Below are positions 1-6,809 of a stretch of DNA of 8,137 nt, piece by piece (position 1 is the stretch's first letter; each line of letters begins with the position of its first letter). The notes beneath the pieces were generated by a model, which had not been told where the DNA came from, ran no database searches, and saw only the letters and a program-made list of their open reading frames with translations. The stretch spans positions 1 through 8,137 of the forward strand of contig CAMDNF010000104.1 of the NCBI GenBank assembly GCA_945902735.1. The letters are read 5' to 3'. Origin of the DNA: SHWC01 sp945902735 (GTDB lineage: Bacteria > Pseudomonadota > Alphaproteobacteria > UBA828). The translations under genes and the position numbers were made by a program.

Positions 1-1
1 T

Positions 2-193
2 CATCGAACCGTGCGGACCAAGGGAGCCCTGTCGGCGAAGACCGCCAAGCTCATGGTGTTCAAGCTCGTCTCCGCCGCCGCGAAAACGTGGCGGCGCCTG
101 AACGGCGAAAACCAGTTGCCGAAGGTCGTCCAAGGCGTCAAATTCCCAAATGGCATCGAGGTCATCAAAATGCCGGCTCACCACGCCGCCTGA
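2..193 (+). CDS. IS256/Mutator-type transposase, C-terminal end (partial)
   Basis: The frame is open from the window edge, so the start lies outside, and it ends at TGA 191-193. The visible 63 residues match my recollection of the extreme C-terminus of IS256 (Mutator) family DDE transposases in alphaproteobacteria: an 'RTKGALS' stretch, then 'KLMVFKLV', then 'KTWRRLNGENQLPKV' and 'GVKFPNGIEV'. The catalytic DDE residues would lie upstream and cannot be seen, so it is unknown whether the gene is intact. A GTG at position 11 is an internal codon, not a start. IS256 enzymes move their element by a copy-out, paste-in route. The family call is from sequence recall, with no search run. Confidence 0.75.
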   Translation, partial: HRTVRTKGALSAKTAKLMVFKLVSAAAKTWRRLNGENQLPKVVQGVKFPNGIEVIKMPAHHAA

Positions 194-376
194 TCAACCT
201 CGTCACCCAATCTCCTGCATAGCTCCGGCGGCGGACGCCTTGTCACTGACGAGATATGTGCGCCGATCGCCGGCAAACCGGAAGACAAACTCGGTCTAAG
301 CGAACGCATGCTCGCGCTCGATTGTACGATTCAGACTTTGGAAGACGGCCGATAGGGTCGCGGTCGAGCGCGGCGT
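194..376. other. IS end and remnant DNA between transposase and DUF2336 gene
   Basis: No convincing gene is present. The IS terminal inverted repeat should lie shortly after the transposase stop. The stretch around 204-226, ending in 'catagctcc', is the most likely end because many IS256 elements finish in a similar way, but the partner end is outside the window. After the transposase stop the same frame stays open from 194 to a TAG at 353-355. Its last part (about 239-352) reads like protein, starting 'LVTDEICAPIAGKPED' and ending 'TLEDGR'. It may be the 3' end of a gene split by the element, or chance. I recognise no family in it. The facing DUF2336 gene ends at 377. Confidence 0.35.
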
Positions 377-1498
377 TCAGGCGGCCTCGCGCGACGCCCG
401 GATCATGCGACTGAGAAAACTCTCAAGATCGATCGGCCCCTTGTCGCCATGCTCACCCTGCACGCGCGAAAGCACGGTGTTGGCCGCGACGCGTCGCTGA
501 CCGGGAGTCGCCGTTTCCGGAAGCGTGACCTGACCGTCGATCGCCGCCCTGAACGCGCGGAAATAGGTGGGCGGCAGGCCATTTTTTTCATAGAGCGCTT
601 TGAAGCCGAGCGGGCCGCGATCCTTGACCAATTGCGCGGCGTTGTCGGGTGGAATCCCGGCGAGCACAGCCATGCCCATCTCAAAGAAGCGTAAATTGCC
701 TTTGATCAAGGTCCGCATCAGAAGCGTGGGCGTCAGCCGTCCCTTTCCGTTGAGCCGTGCGACGAGCATCTCAACGTCATAATCATTGGTCAGTAGGGAT
801 AGATCGGCGATAAGGGCGCGCTCCCTCGCGAGACCCGACATCGCGGCGGCCAATTCAGGCGACACCGAATGTTGTTTGATCAAGCGATCGCGCAACACGC
901 CTGAAACCACCTCGGCCAACCGTTCCGTTACGCCGAGCGGCAGCGATGGCCGGTCAACCATCAAGACCTGCACCATATTGTCGGCGGCGAAACGATCCAT
1001 GATTTCGTGGAGGGACGGCTCGGAGACGGCCGCACCGGGGTTTTTCAACAGCGTCTTGACGACATCGCCATTGCCCGTTTGGACCAGGGCGTCCGAGACA
1101 CCCTCGTTCACCAGCTCGCGCGCGGCGATTGCAATACGCCTGGCATCGTCGCCCGAGGCGATGATGTTGAGCAAGTGGTCGTCGTCTAAAGCGGGCGAGG
1201 CGTTGATGAAGGGAATCGCGATCTCATTGACGTCGGCGGCGATCGTGCGGGCCAGATCGACCGGAATTAGAGGCGAACTCGCGATTTGAATCGCCAAGGC
1301 CTTGCGCACCTGGGCGGTCACGTCCTGCGCCAGTTTGCGGAAGATCGTCAACGCGACTTCGTGCTCGGGTCCCGCCATCTCGCCTTTGGTGAACATCGCA
1401 CCAAGCTGCTCGGCGGCGGCGGCCCTGGCCTCCTCCGACACATCCGCGAGCATGCGGTTGCGCACATCGATAAGCGTCGACAGTGTGTCGCTGGCCAT
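377..1498 (-). CDS. DUF2336 domain protein
   Basis: This 373-residue soluble protein has no signal peptide or membrane segment. It is rich in short alpha-helical units resembling HEAT-type repeats. Residues about 55-130 have the typical DUF2336 pattern: 'DVTAQVRKALAIQIASS', then a 'LARTIAADVNEIAIPFI' helix, then 'SPALDDDHLLNIIASG' and 'RRIAIAAR'. The family is common in alphaproteobacteria, and I know of no established biochemical role for it. A scaffold role in signalling is often guessed but is not shown here. The ATG at 1496-1498 is supported by an AAGGG about 4 nt upstream on the minus strand. A TATAGA at 1533-1538 could be a -10 box, though no good -35 is visible. The gene lies 121 bp behind msrQ on the same strand and may have its own promoter. 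The family call is fairly firm; the function is unknown. Confidence 0.8.
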   Translation of the reverse strand: MASDTLSTLIDVRNRMLADVSEEARAAAAEQLGAMFTKGEMAGPEHEVALTIFRKLAQDVTAQVRKALAIQIASSPLIPVDLARTIAADVNEIAIPFINASPALDDDHLLNIIASGDDARRIAIAARELVNEGVSDALVQTGNGDVVKTLLKNPGAAVSEPSLHEIMDRFAADNMVQVLMVDRPSLPLGVTERLAEVVSGVLRDRLIKQHSVSPELAAAMSGLARERALIADLSLLTNDYDVEMLVARLNGKGRLTPTLLMRTLIKGNLRFFEMGMAVLAGIPPDNAAQLVKDRGPLGFKALYEKNGLPPTYFRAFRAAIDGQVTLPETATPGQRRVAANTVLSRVQGEHGDKGPIDLESFLSRMIRASREAA

Positions 1499-1532
1499 GG
1501 AACCCTTCGCGGCGTTCTCTCACGTACCCCCT

Positions 1533-1538
1533 TCTATA
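1533..1538 (-). promoter_or_regulatory. Candidate -10 box for the DUF2336 gene
   Basis: On the minus strand TATAGA lies about 35 nt before the DUF2336 ATG, inside the 121-bp gap after msrQ. No TTGACA-like hexamer sits at the proper distance upstream, so this is a weak candidate. If real, it would separate this gene from the rhlE-infA-msrQ transcript. Confidence 0.25.
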
Positions 1539-1619
1539 GCCCGCCGATTCTTAACAGGTCGCTGAGATTGGCCCGAGGACGTGCTGGCCAGAGCGTCAAT
1601 TGGGGACGCCACAGAATTC

Positions 1620-2498
1620 TCACCTGACCGGCGCCATTAGCCCAGAGGCCGGCCGATCCATGGCTCGCCGGCGCCGCATGAGGGCGGCCAAAGCGAGCCC
1701 GGCGACGATCGCGAACACGGTCCAACCCGGGCGCAGGCCCGCATCGAGCATGAGATTGGCGTTCAGCACCCGCCCCGGATCGACCCCATTGCGGAGCCAA
1801 AAATAGAGGGCCTCGCCGAATACCGTGAGGAGACCCGATAGCGGCGCCAAGCCCATGATCGCCCAAAGCGGCAGGCGCCCCTTCTCGCCCACCCAGAGGT
1901 CAAGCAATCTATAGGCCATCAGCCAAAGGAAGAGGCCCGCCATGACCGTCGGTTGGGTCACGACGAGTTTCGATTGCCAAACGAAATGCACGACGCCGAT
2001 CGCGCCGATCGCATAGCTCAGGCGATGCAATAAGCGCCAGTTTTTGCCACCCAGGCGACGCAACATGCCGTCGGTCGAGGTCGCCAACAAAACGAGCAAA
2101 CCGATCAATCCGGCAAAGCCGATCGTCAAATAGGTGCGAACGAGGATCTCGTTCACCACGCGATCGAGCACAAAGGCCTGGTCGGCCATATAGGTCAGCA
2201 AATGGAGGATGGCGTAGAGCGCCGTCGTGACGCCGACCATGCGGCGGACCTGAATAAGCGCGGGCCAGCGCAATAGGCTGCGCACCGGCGTGATTGCCAG
2301 AGTGATGAATAAGAGCCGGATGGTCCAAAGACCCGTTTGGTGATTGAGTTCAGCCAAAGGACGTGGACCGAGGTCGCCGGCGATAAAACGCACGGCGAGC
2401 CATATCAGCGGCACCATCAACAAGATCAGGGTTGCGATCTTGAGGGGCGCGGGTTTGCCAGAGCGGTCGAGGACCGGGCTAAGAAGAGCGTGTGCCAT
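1620..2498 (-). CDS. msrQ: MsrQ-type haem-binding membrane subunit of the MsrPQ methionine sulfoxide reductase system
   Basis: This 292-residue inner-membrane protein belongs to the ferric-reductase-like transmembrane family. MsrQ (formerly YedZ) is a b-type haem protein that passes electrons to the periplasmic molybdoenzyme MsrP, which repairs oxidised methionines. Visible family marks are 'TGLWTIRLLF' (55-64), 'ITPVRSLLRW' (69-78), 'RRMVGV' (85-90), 'ALYAILHLLTY' with H99, 'EILVRTYLTIG' (117-127), 'LATSTDGMLRRLG' (138-150), 'WRLLHRLSY' with H158, and 'VVHFVW' with H171. The three histidines are the likely haem ligands. The core with six hydrophobic segments ends near residue 205, about the length of E. 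coli MsrQ. A further 85 residues add two more hydrophobic segments (about 209-232 and 257-275) and a basic end. A GAGGG lies just before the ATG at 2496-2498. No msrP is present in the window. Confidence 0.85.
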   Translation of the reverse strand: MAHALLSPVLDRSGKPAPLKIATLILLMVPLIWLAVRFIAGDLGPRPLAELNHQTGLWTIRLLFITLAITPVRSLLRWPALIQVRRMVGVTTALYAILHLLTYMADQAFVLDRVVNEILVRTYLTIGFAGLIGLLVLLATSTDGMLRRLGGKNWRLLHRLSYAIGAIGVVHFVWQSKLVVTQPTVMAGLFLWLMAYRLLDLWVGEKGRLPLWAIMGLAPLSGLLTVFGEALYFWLRNGVDPGRVLNANLMLDAGLRPGWTVFAIVAGLALAALMRRRRAMDRPASGLMAPVR

Positions 2499-2543
2499 CG
2501 ACCCTCAACATGGGGGCCGATGGTCACACAGAACAATCAAATC

Positions 2544-2560
2544 CACGTCAGCACGACGTG
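2544..2560 (-). terminator. Inverted repeat after infA, possible weak terminator
   Basis: A perfect 6-bp inverted repeat, CACGTC-5 nt-GACGTG, begins 7 nt after the infA stop. On the minus strand it is followed by a T-rich but interrupted stretch (GATTTGATTGTT). That arrangement suits a partial terminator or an RNA-stabilising 3' hairpin between infA and msrQ. The stem is short and the T run broken, so full termination is doubtful. Confidence 0.35.
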
Positions 2561-2567
2561 AAGTGCA

Positions 2568-2849
2568 TCAACGCCGGCGGAATTGCTGGCGCGGCCGAGC
2601 CGGCGCGGCGCCGGTACCGGCACCGCCTTCCGGCTTGTGTCGAAAATTGATACGGCCCTTGTCGAGATCGTAAACCGACATTTCTACGGTCACGCGATCG
2701 CCGGCCAAGGTCCGGATCCGGTGCTTCTTCATACGTCCAGCCGCGTAGGCGAGGATGACGTGGTCGTTATCAAGCTTCACCCGATAGCGCCCATCAGGCA
2801 GCACTTCGGTGACCACACCCTCAAACTCCATCAGCTCTTCTTTTGCCAT
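2568..2849 (-). CDS. infA: Translation initiation factor IF-1 paralogue with basic C-terminal tail
   Basis: This 93-residue protein is almost entirely an S1-type OB fold (residues 1-72) with clear IF-1 marks: 'MAKEELMEFEG' at the start, 'LPDGRYRVKLDNDH' (17-30), 'GRMKKHRIRTLAGDRVTVE' (38-56) and 'YDLDKGRINFRHK' (60-72). IF-1 binds the A-site region of the 30S subunit and helps IF-2 and IF-3 select initiator tRNA. Ordinary bacterial IF-1 is about 72 residues and stops near this point. Here a Gly/Ala/Pro linker and an arginine-rich end ('RPRQQFRRR') add 21 residues. A purine-rich GGAGAGAG lies about 10 nt before the ATG. It follows rhlE by 36 bp, so co-transcription is likely. Many alphaproteobacteria carry such an extra copy beside a DEAD-box helicase, while the main infA lies elsewhere; that it is the second copy here is inferred. 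Confidence 0.9.
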   Translation of the reverse strand: MAKEELMEFEGVVTEVLPDGRYRVKLDNDHVILAYAAGRMKKHRIRTLAGDRVTVEMSVYDLDKGRINFRHKPEGGAGTGAAPARPRQQFRRR

Positions 2850-2885
2850 GGGATAGTCTCTCTCCGTATTGATCCCTAGGTCAGT

Positions 2886-4268
<1,383 letters not shown>

Positions 4269-4443
4269 TGGAGTTCTTTCGTGTCGAGCCGCACCGCGAC
4301 CCGATTCCACAAACGGAATGGGCCGCCGATTGGCGGGGTTCTCGTACGGCCCCGCGTGCCTGGGCTGTCGAAGGGGGGTGAGTTCCGGCAGGCCGACGAC
4401 CCTCTGAGGGGTCTCGTTCACGCGGCCTGGATGTCCTGAGGAC
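4269..4443 (-). promoter_or_regulatory. Long structured 5' leader of rhlE
   Basis: About 175 nt separate the predicted transcription start (near 4443) from the TTG start of rhlE. Three short perfect inverted repeats lie in it: gaccc/gggtc (4398-4402 and 4409-4413), ccgcc/ggcgg with a 4-nt loop (4323-4327 and 4332-4336), and attcc/ggaat (4304-4308 and 4315-4319). The frame is open through the leader, but the encoded 58 or so residues resemble no helicase N-terminus and contain no ATG. Two in-frame GTG codons exist without good ribosome sites. Long leaders with alternative folds are known for cold-shock and helicase mRNAs. A regulatory role here is inferred. Confidence 0.45.
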
Positions 4444-4449
4444 GGCTGG

Positions 4450-4478
4450 TATGTAGGCGAGATCGCTTGGAAAGTCAA
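4450..4478 (-). promoter_or_regulatory. Sigma70-like promoter of rhlE-infA
   Basis: On the minus strand, TTGACT (4473-4478) and TACATA (4450-4455) are separated by exactly 17 nt, giving five of six and four of six matches to the -35 and -10 consensus. The start point would be near 4443. The longest possible rhlE frame begins with the TTG of this -35 box, so that start cannot be on the transcript. Confidence 0.65.
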
Positions 4479-4577
4479 GAAATTACGTGCGCTTAAGGCG
4501 TAAAGCCCACATCAAGACGGTTAAAGCACGAGAACCGAGCACGCCATCGAGTGCGGCTTAGGCTCGGCTAAAGGTGG
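4479..4577. other. Intergenic region between rhlE promoter and pseudo-receiver gene, with an inverted repeat
   Basis: No gene is seen. A 6-bp inverted repeat, CCGAGC (4535-4540) with GCTCGG (4562-4567), lies just after the stop of the leftward pseudo-receiver gene and encloses a smaller GCAC/GTGC pair. It could fold in the 3' end of that transcript. No clean T run follows, so a terminator call is weak. The stretch up to 4479 adjoins the rhlE -35 box and may hold upstream promoter elements. I recognise none with confidence. Confidence 0.3.
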
Positions 4578-5048
4578 TTATCGTGTCTCGTCGGCATCGT
4601 CGTTGGACGTCTCGGGTTCGATCGGCTGGGCCGCCGTATCATATCCAAATTTGCGCCGTGCGATTTCTTCGAGCGTGGCGGTGATTCGTTCGATCGAGGC
4701 CGGCAGCGTTAAGCAATCGGTCAACCCTGCTTTGGCCATTTGGCTCCGGCGCAAATCATTGGTGGTCAGCGCCAGAACCGCGGTCCCCGGATTTTGCAGG
4801 CGCAAATCGGCAACGAACTTGCCCAACGTCGTGGTGGTCTGCACGCGTGGGTCGTCCGCGCACACGACGACAAGATCGGGCGGGTCCTGCGTCACTTGGT
4901 CGAGACTTGATTCGTTCGACCCGGCCTCCCCAACACCATAGCCTTCACGCTCCAAAATCGTCCGATAGAGCTCTCGGAGCGGCCAATGCGCGATGGCAAG
5001 GAGGGCGCGTGGCATCGGAACGGGCTTAGGTTTCAGCGGCGTGGTCAA
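4578..5048 (-). CDS. Stand-alone pseudo-receiver (degenerate response-regulator receiver) protein
   Basis: This 156-residue protein has the strand-helix rhythm of a CheY-like receiver at about residues 13-132, then a short polar acidic tail. The usual phosphorylation residues are gone. The acidic pair after the first strand is Ala20-His21 ('LLAIAHWPLRELY'), the acceptor Asp after strand 3 is Cys63 ('PDLVVVCADDP'), and the conserved Lys is Leu115 ('LTLPAS'). Only the Thr after strand 4 (T95) is kept. It is therefore unlikely to accept phosphate and may act as a docking domain. The TTG start (5046-5048) overlaps the TGA of the upstream gene as TTGA, which suggests translational coupling. An in-frame ATG at 5013-5015 is an alternative that would lose only 11 proline-rich residues. 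Neither start has a strong ribosome site. The fold call is from sequence pattern only. Confidence 0.65.
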   Translation of the reverse strand: MTTPLKPKPVPMPRALLAIAHWPLRELYRTILEREGYGVGEAGSNESSLDQVTQDPPDLVVVCADDPRVQTTTTLGKFVADLRLQNPGTAVLALTTNDLRRSQMAKAGLTDCLTLPASIERITATLEEIARRKFGYDTAAQPIEPETSNDDADETR

Positions 5049-5317
5049 CTGGCGGATGGCAGCACGCGGCCAATCAGGCCGTGTGCCAATATCGTGGCTT
5101 CAGTGCAGGCATCCGCGATCGTGCGCAATTGACGACTGAGGGCCAATGAACTGGTGCGACCTTCGGGGCCCGGCTCACTCACCGACGCGGCGAACTCGAG
5201 CGCACGACGCGCCCGGCGATCGACGGACACATTCGCCGTCGCGCGCGCTTCCTTCGTCATCAACGCCGGTACCGCGTTTTGATCGGGCTCGTTAGGGATC
5301 AACGATTCTTCCGCCAT
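5045..5317 (-). CDS. Hypothetical protein of 90 residues, coupled to the pseudo-receiver gene
   Basis: I recognise no family. The protein is small and soluble with no signal peptide. A disordered Asn/Pro/Glu-rich start (about 1-18) precedes a probably helical middle ('DRRARRALEFAASV', about 33-46), a Gly/Pro break and a second helical stretch ('LSRQLRTIADACTEATILAHGLIGRV'-like, about 60-86, given here only in outline). The ATG at 5315-5317 is chosen because GGAG lies 8 nt upstream. A longer frame to an ATG at 5368 adds 17 residues but has no ribosome site. Its stop overlaps the TTG of the pseudo-receiver gene by two bases, so the two are probably made together and may interact. A partner or adaptor role is only inferred. 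Confidence 0.6.
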   Translation of the reverse strand: MAEESLIPNEPDQNAVPALMTKEARATANVSVDRRARRALEFAASVSEPGPEGRTSSLALSRQLRTIADACTEATILAHGLIGRVLPSAS

Positions 5318-5458
5318 GAGCTGGGCTCCAATTCGAACGACCGATGAAAGTCGTCTAAGGCCCAGCATGATGGCGCCAAAATAGTTAGTGGATCGTTACA
5401 CCGTTATGAGGGTTTTCTTAATACTTCCGAGACTTCCAAGCCAATCTTCCGATTCCGC
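5318..5458. other. Intergenic region downstream of the acyl-CoA dehydrogenase
   Basis: This 141-bp gap holds no gene. CTTCC occurs three times (5424-5428, 5433-5437, 5446-5450), read as GGAAG on the coding strand just after the dehydrogenase stop. There is no clear terminator hairpin. The promoter for the 90-aa gene should be here, but no hexamer pair at good spacing is visible. Confidence 0.3.
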
Positions 5459-6661
5459 CTAACCCCACGACCAATAGGCCTCTGCCTCCTTCGTATAGAA
5501 CTGCGCCAGCACCATACGGTGCACCTCCGAGGCGCCGTCGACCAACTTGGCCTGCGGGCCATAGCGATACATCCATTGGAGCGGCGTATCCTTGGAATAG
5601 CCGCGCGCGCCACAGAGTTGCAGGCAAAGGCCGACAACCCGGTTGAGCGTTTCGGAGACGTGAATTTTGGCTGACGAAATTTCCTTCCGCGCTTTATCGC
5701 CCTGATCAAGCTTCCAGGCCGCGTGCATGACCAAAAGGCGACCGATCTGCACGTCAACCGCAGCCTGCCCCAGCATCCATTGGATGCCTTCGTGCTCACC
5801 CAAGGTCTTGCCGAACGAGCGCCGCTCGCCGACATAGGCGCGCGCAATCGACATAGCGCGCTGGGTCATGCCGAGCCAGCGCATGCAATGCGTGAGGCGC
5901 GCCGGGCCAAGCCTGATCTGGGTCACACGCAGGCCGTCGCCCAGCTGCATCAGGACGTTTTCTTCGGCAATTTCAAGACCGGTGAAGCGAAGTTCGCAAT
6001 GCCCGCCATGCTCTTCCGGCCCCAAGATCGGCACCTTGCGCACGATCTGCCATCCCGGTTGATCCTTGTGGAACAAAAAGGCGGAGAGGCCACGCCGCGG
6101 ATCGTCGGACGTGCGGGCGATGACAATAAAATGGCTCGCGGCCCCTGCCCCGGTGATGAACCATTTATGGCCGTTGATGACCCATTTGGCGCCGACTTTT
6201 TCGGCCCGCGTCAACATCATGCCGGCGGGGTCGGAGCCCGAACCGGGATGCGGCTCGGTCATCACAAAAGACGACCGCACGTTGCCATCGACGATCGGCT
6301 GCAACCACCGCTCCTTTTGCGGCCCCGTGGCAACCTGTTCCAGGAGGCGCATATTGCCATCATCGGGGGCCGCGCAATTGAACGTCGCGGGGCCGAAAAT
6401 GCCGAAATTGGCGGCTTCGTAAAATGCCGCCTGCCCGATCATTGAGAGCCCTTGCCCGCCGCGCGCTTTAGGCATTTGCGGCGCCCACAGCCCAGCGGCC
6501 TTGGCCTTGGCCCGCATGGCGTCCAATAAATCGAACCGAATATTATCGTGCTCGGGATCGAAATTGCCTGGATCGCTCTCAAGCGGGATCAGATGCGCGG
6601 CGACGAACGCTTTGACCCGACGGCGATAATCTTCGATCTCGGGCGATAGGGTGAAATCCAT
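5459..6661 (-). CDS. Acyl-CoA dehydrogenase family protein, ACAD10/11-like
   Basis: This 400-residue soluble flavoprotein has the usual acyl-CoA dehydrogenase layout: a helical N-domain (1-130), a central beta domain with 'SFVMTEPHPGSGSDP' (131-145) and 'WFITGAG' (167-173) that contacts FAD and substrate, and a helical C-domain with 'RRSFGKTLGEHEGIQWMLG' (280-298), 'CGARGY' (350-355) and 'VDGASEVHR' (374-382). Such enzymes oxidise an acyl-CoA at the alpha-beta bond and pass electrons to ETF. The 'DGxxEVHR' end and the overall pattern resemble the ACAD10/11 subgroup. In this subgroup the position of the medium-chain catalytic Glu appears as Asp (here D375). The substrate is not predictable. 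The ATG at 6659-6661 has GGGAG 10 nt upstream. A longer TTG start at 6715 falls inside the promoter spacer and is rejected. The gene is divergent from the PleD-like gene. Confidence 0.88.
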   Translation of the reverse strand: MDFTLSPEIEDYRRRVKAFVAAHLIPLESDPGNFDPEHDNIRFDLLDAMRAKAKAAGLWAPQMPKARGGQGLSMIGQAAFYEAANFGIFGPATFNCAAPDDGNMRLLEQVATGPQKERWLQPIVDGNVRSSFVMTEPHPGSGSDPAGMMLTRAEKVGAKWVINGHKWFITGAGAASHFIVIARTSDDPRRGLSAFLFHKDQPGWQIVRKVPILGPEEHGGHCELRFTGLEIAEENVLMQLGDGLRVTQIRLGPARLTHCMRWLGMTQRAMSIARAYVGERRSFGKTLGEHEGIQWMLGQAAVDVQIGRLLVMHAAWKLDQGDKARKEISSAKIHVSETLNRVVGLCLQLCGARGYSKDTPLQWMYRYGPQAKLVDGASEVHRMVLAQFYTKEAEAYWSWG

Positions 6662-6693
6662 GTGCAGACGGCTCCCGTGGCTGGTGCGGCTGA

Positions 6694-6722
6694 GCGATAC
6701 GCACGCCGGCGGCAAAGGTCAA
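6694..6722 (-). promoter_or_regulatory. Candidate promoter of the acyl-CoA dehydrogenase gene
   Basis: On the minus strand, TTGACC (6717-6722) and TATCGC (6694-6699) are 17 nt apart. The -35 is good and the -10 poor, which is common in GC-rich alphaproteobacteria. Transcription would begin near 6687, giving a leader of about 26 nt that contains the GGGAG ribosome site. Confidence 0.4.
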
Positions 6723-6809
6723 GCCAGGAACCCCACGCGATTTAATACATCCTTAGCCAAAGCTGCACCATGCTCAAGGTAAGCCCATCGATGACACGGA
6801 GCAGCCTCA

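Noticed and set aside
786..1289. Plus-strand open frame of 167 codons opposite the DUF2336 gene
   Set aside because: It is antisense to a well-formed family protein, has no ribosome site or domain, and has low-complexity Ser/Arg-rich composition.
1593..1609. Inverted repeat GCGTC/GACGC after msrQ as a terminator
   Set aside because: The stem is only 5 bp and no T run follows on the minus strand, so it is not distinguishable from chance.
4486..4525. CtrA-like sites (a TTAACCGT match and an ATTA-N7-TTAA match) upstream of rhlE
   Set aside because: Both are imperfect matches to short motifs and have no supporting context.
5723..6445. Plus-strand open frame of 240 codons opposite the acyl-CoA dehydrogenase
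   Set aside because: The dehydrogenase motifs are intact on the other strand. This frame has no recognisable domain.
6662..6715. 18-residue N-terminal extension of the acyl-CoA dehydrogenase from a TTG
   Set aside because: The TTG lies in the spacer of the candidate promoter, and the ATG at 6661 has a better ribosome site and matches the family start.
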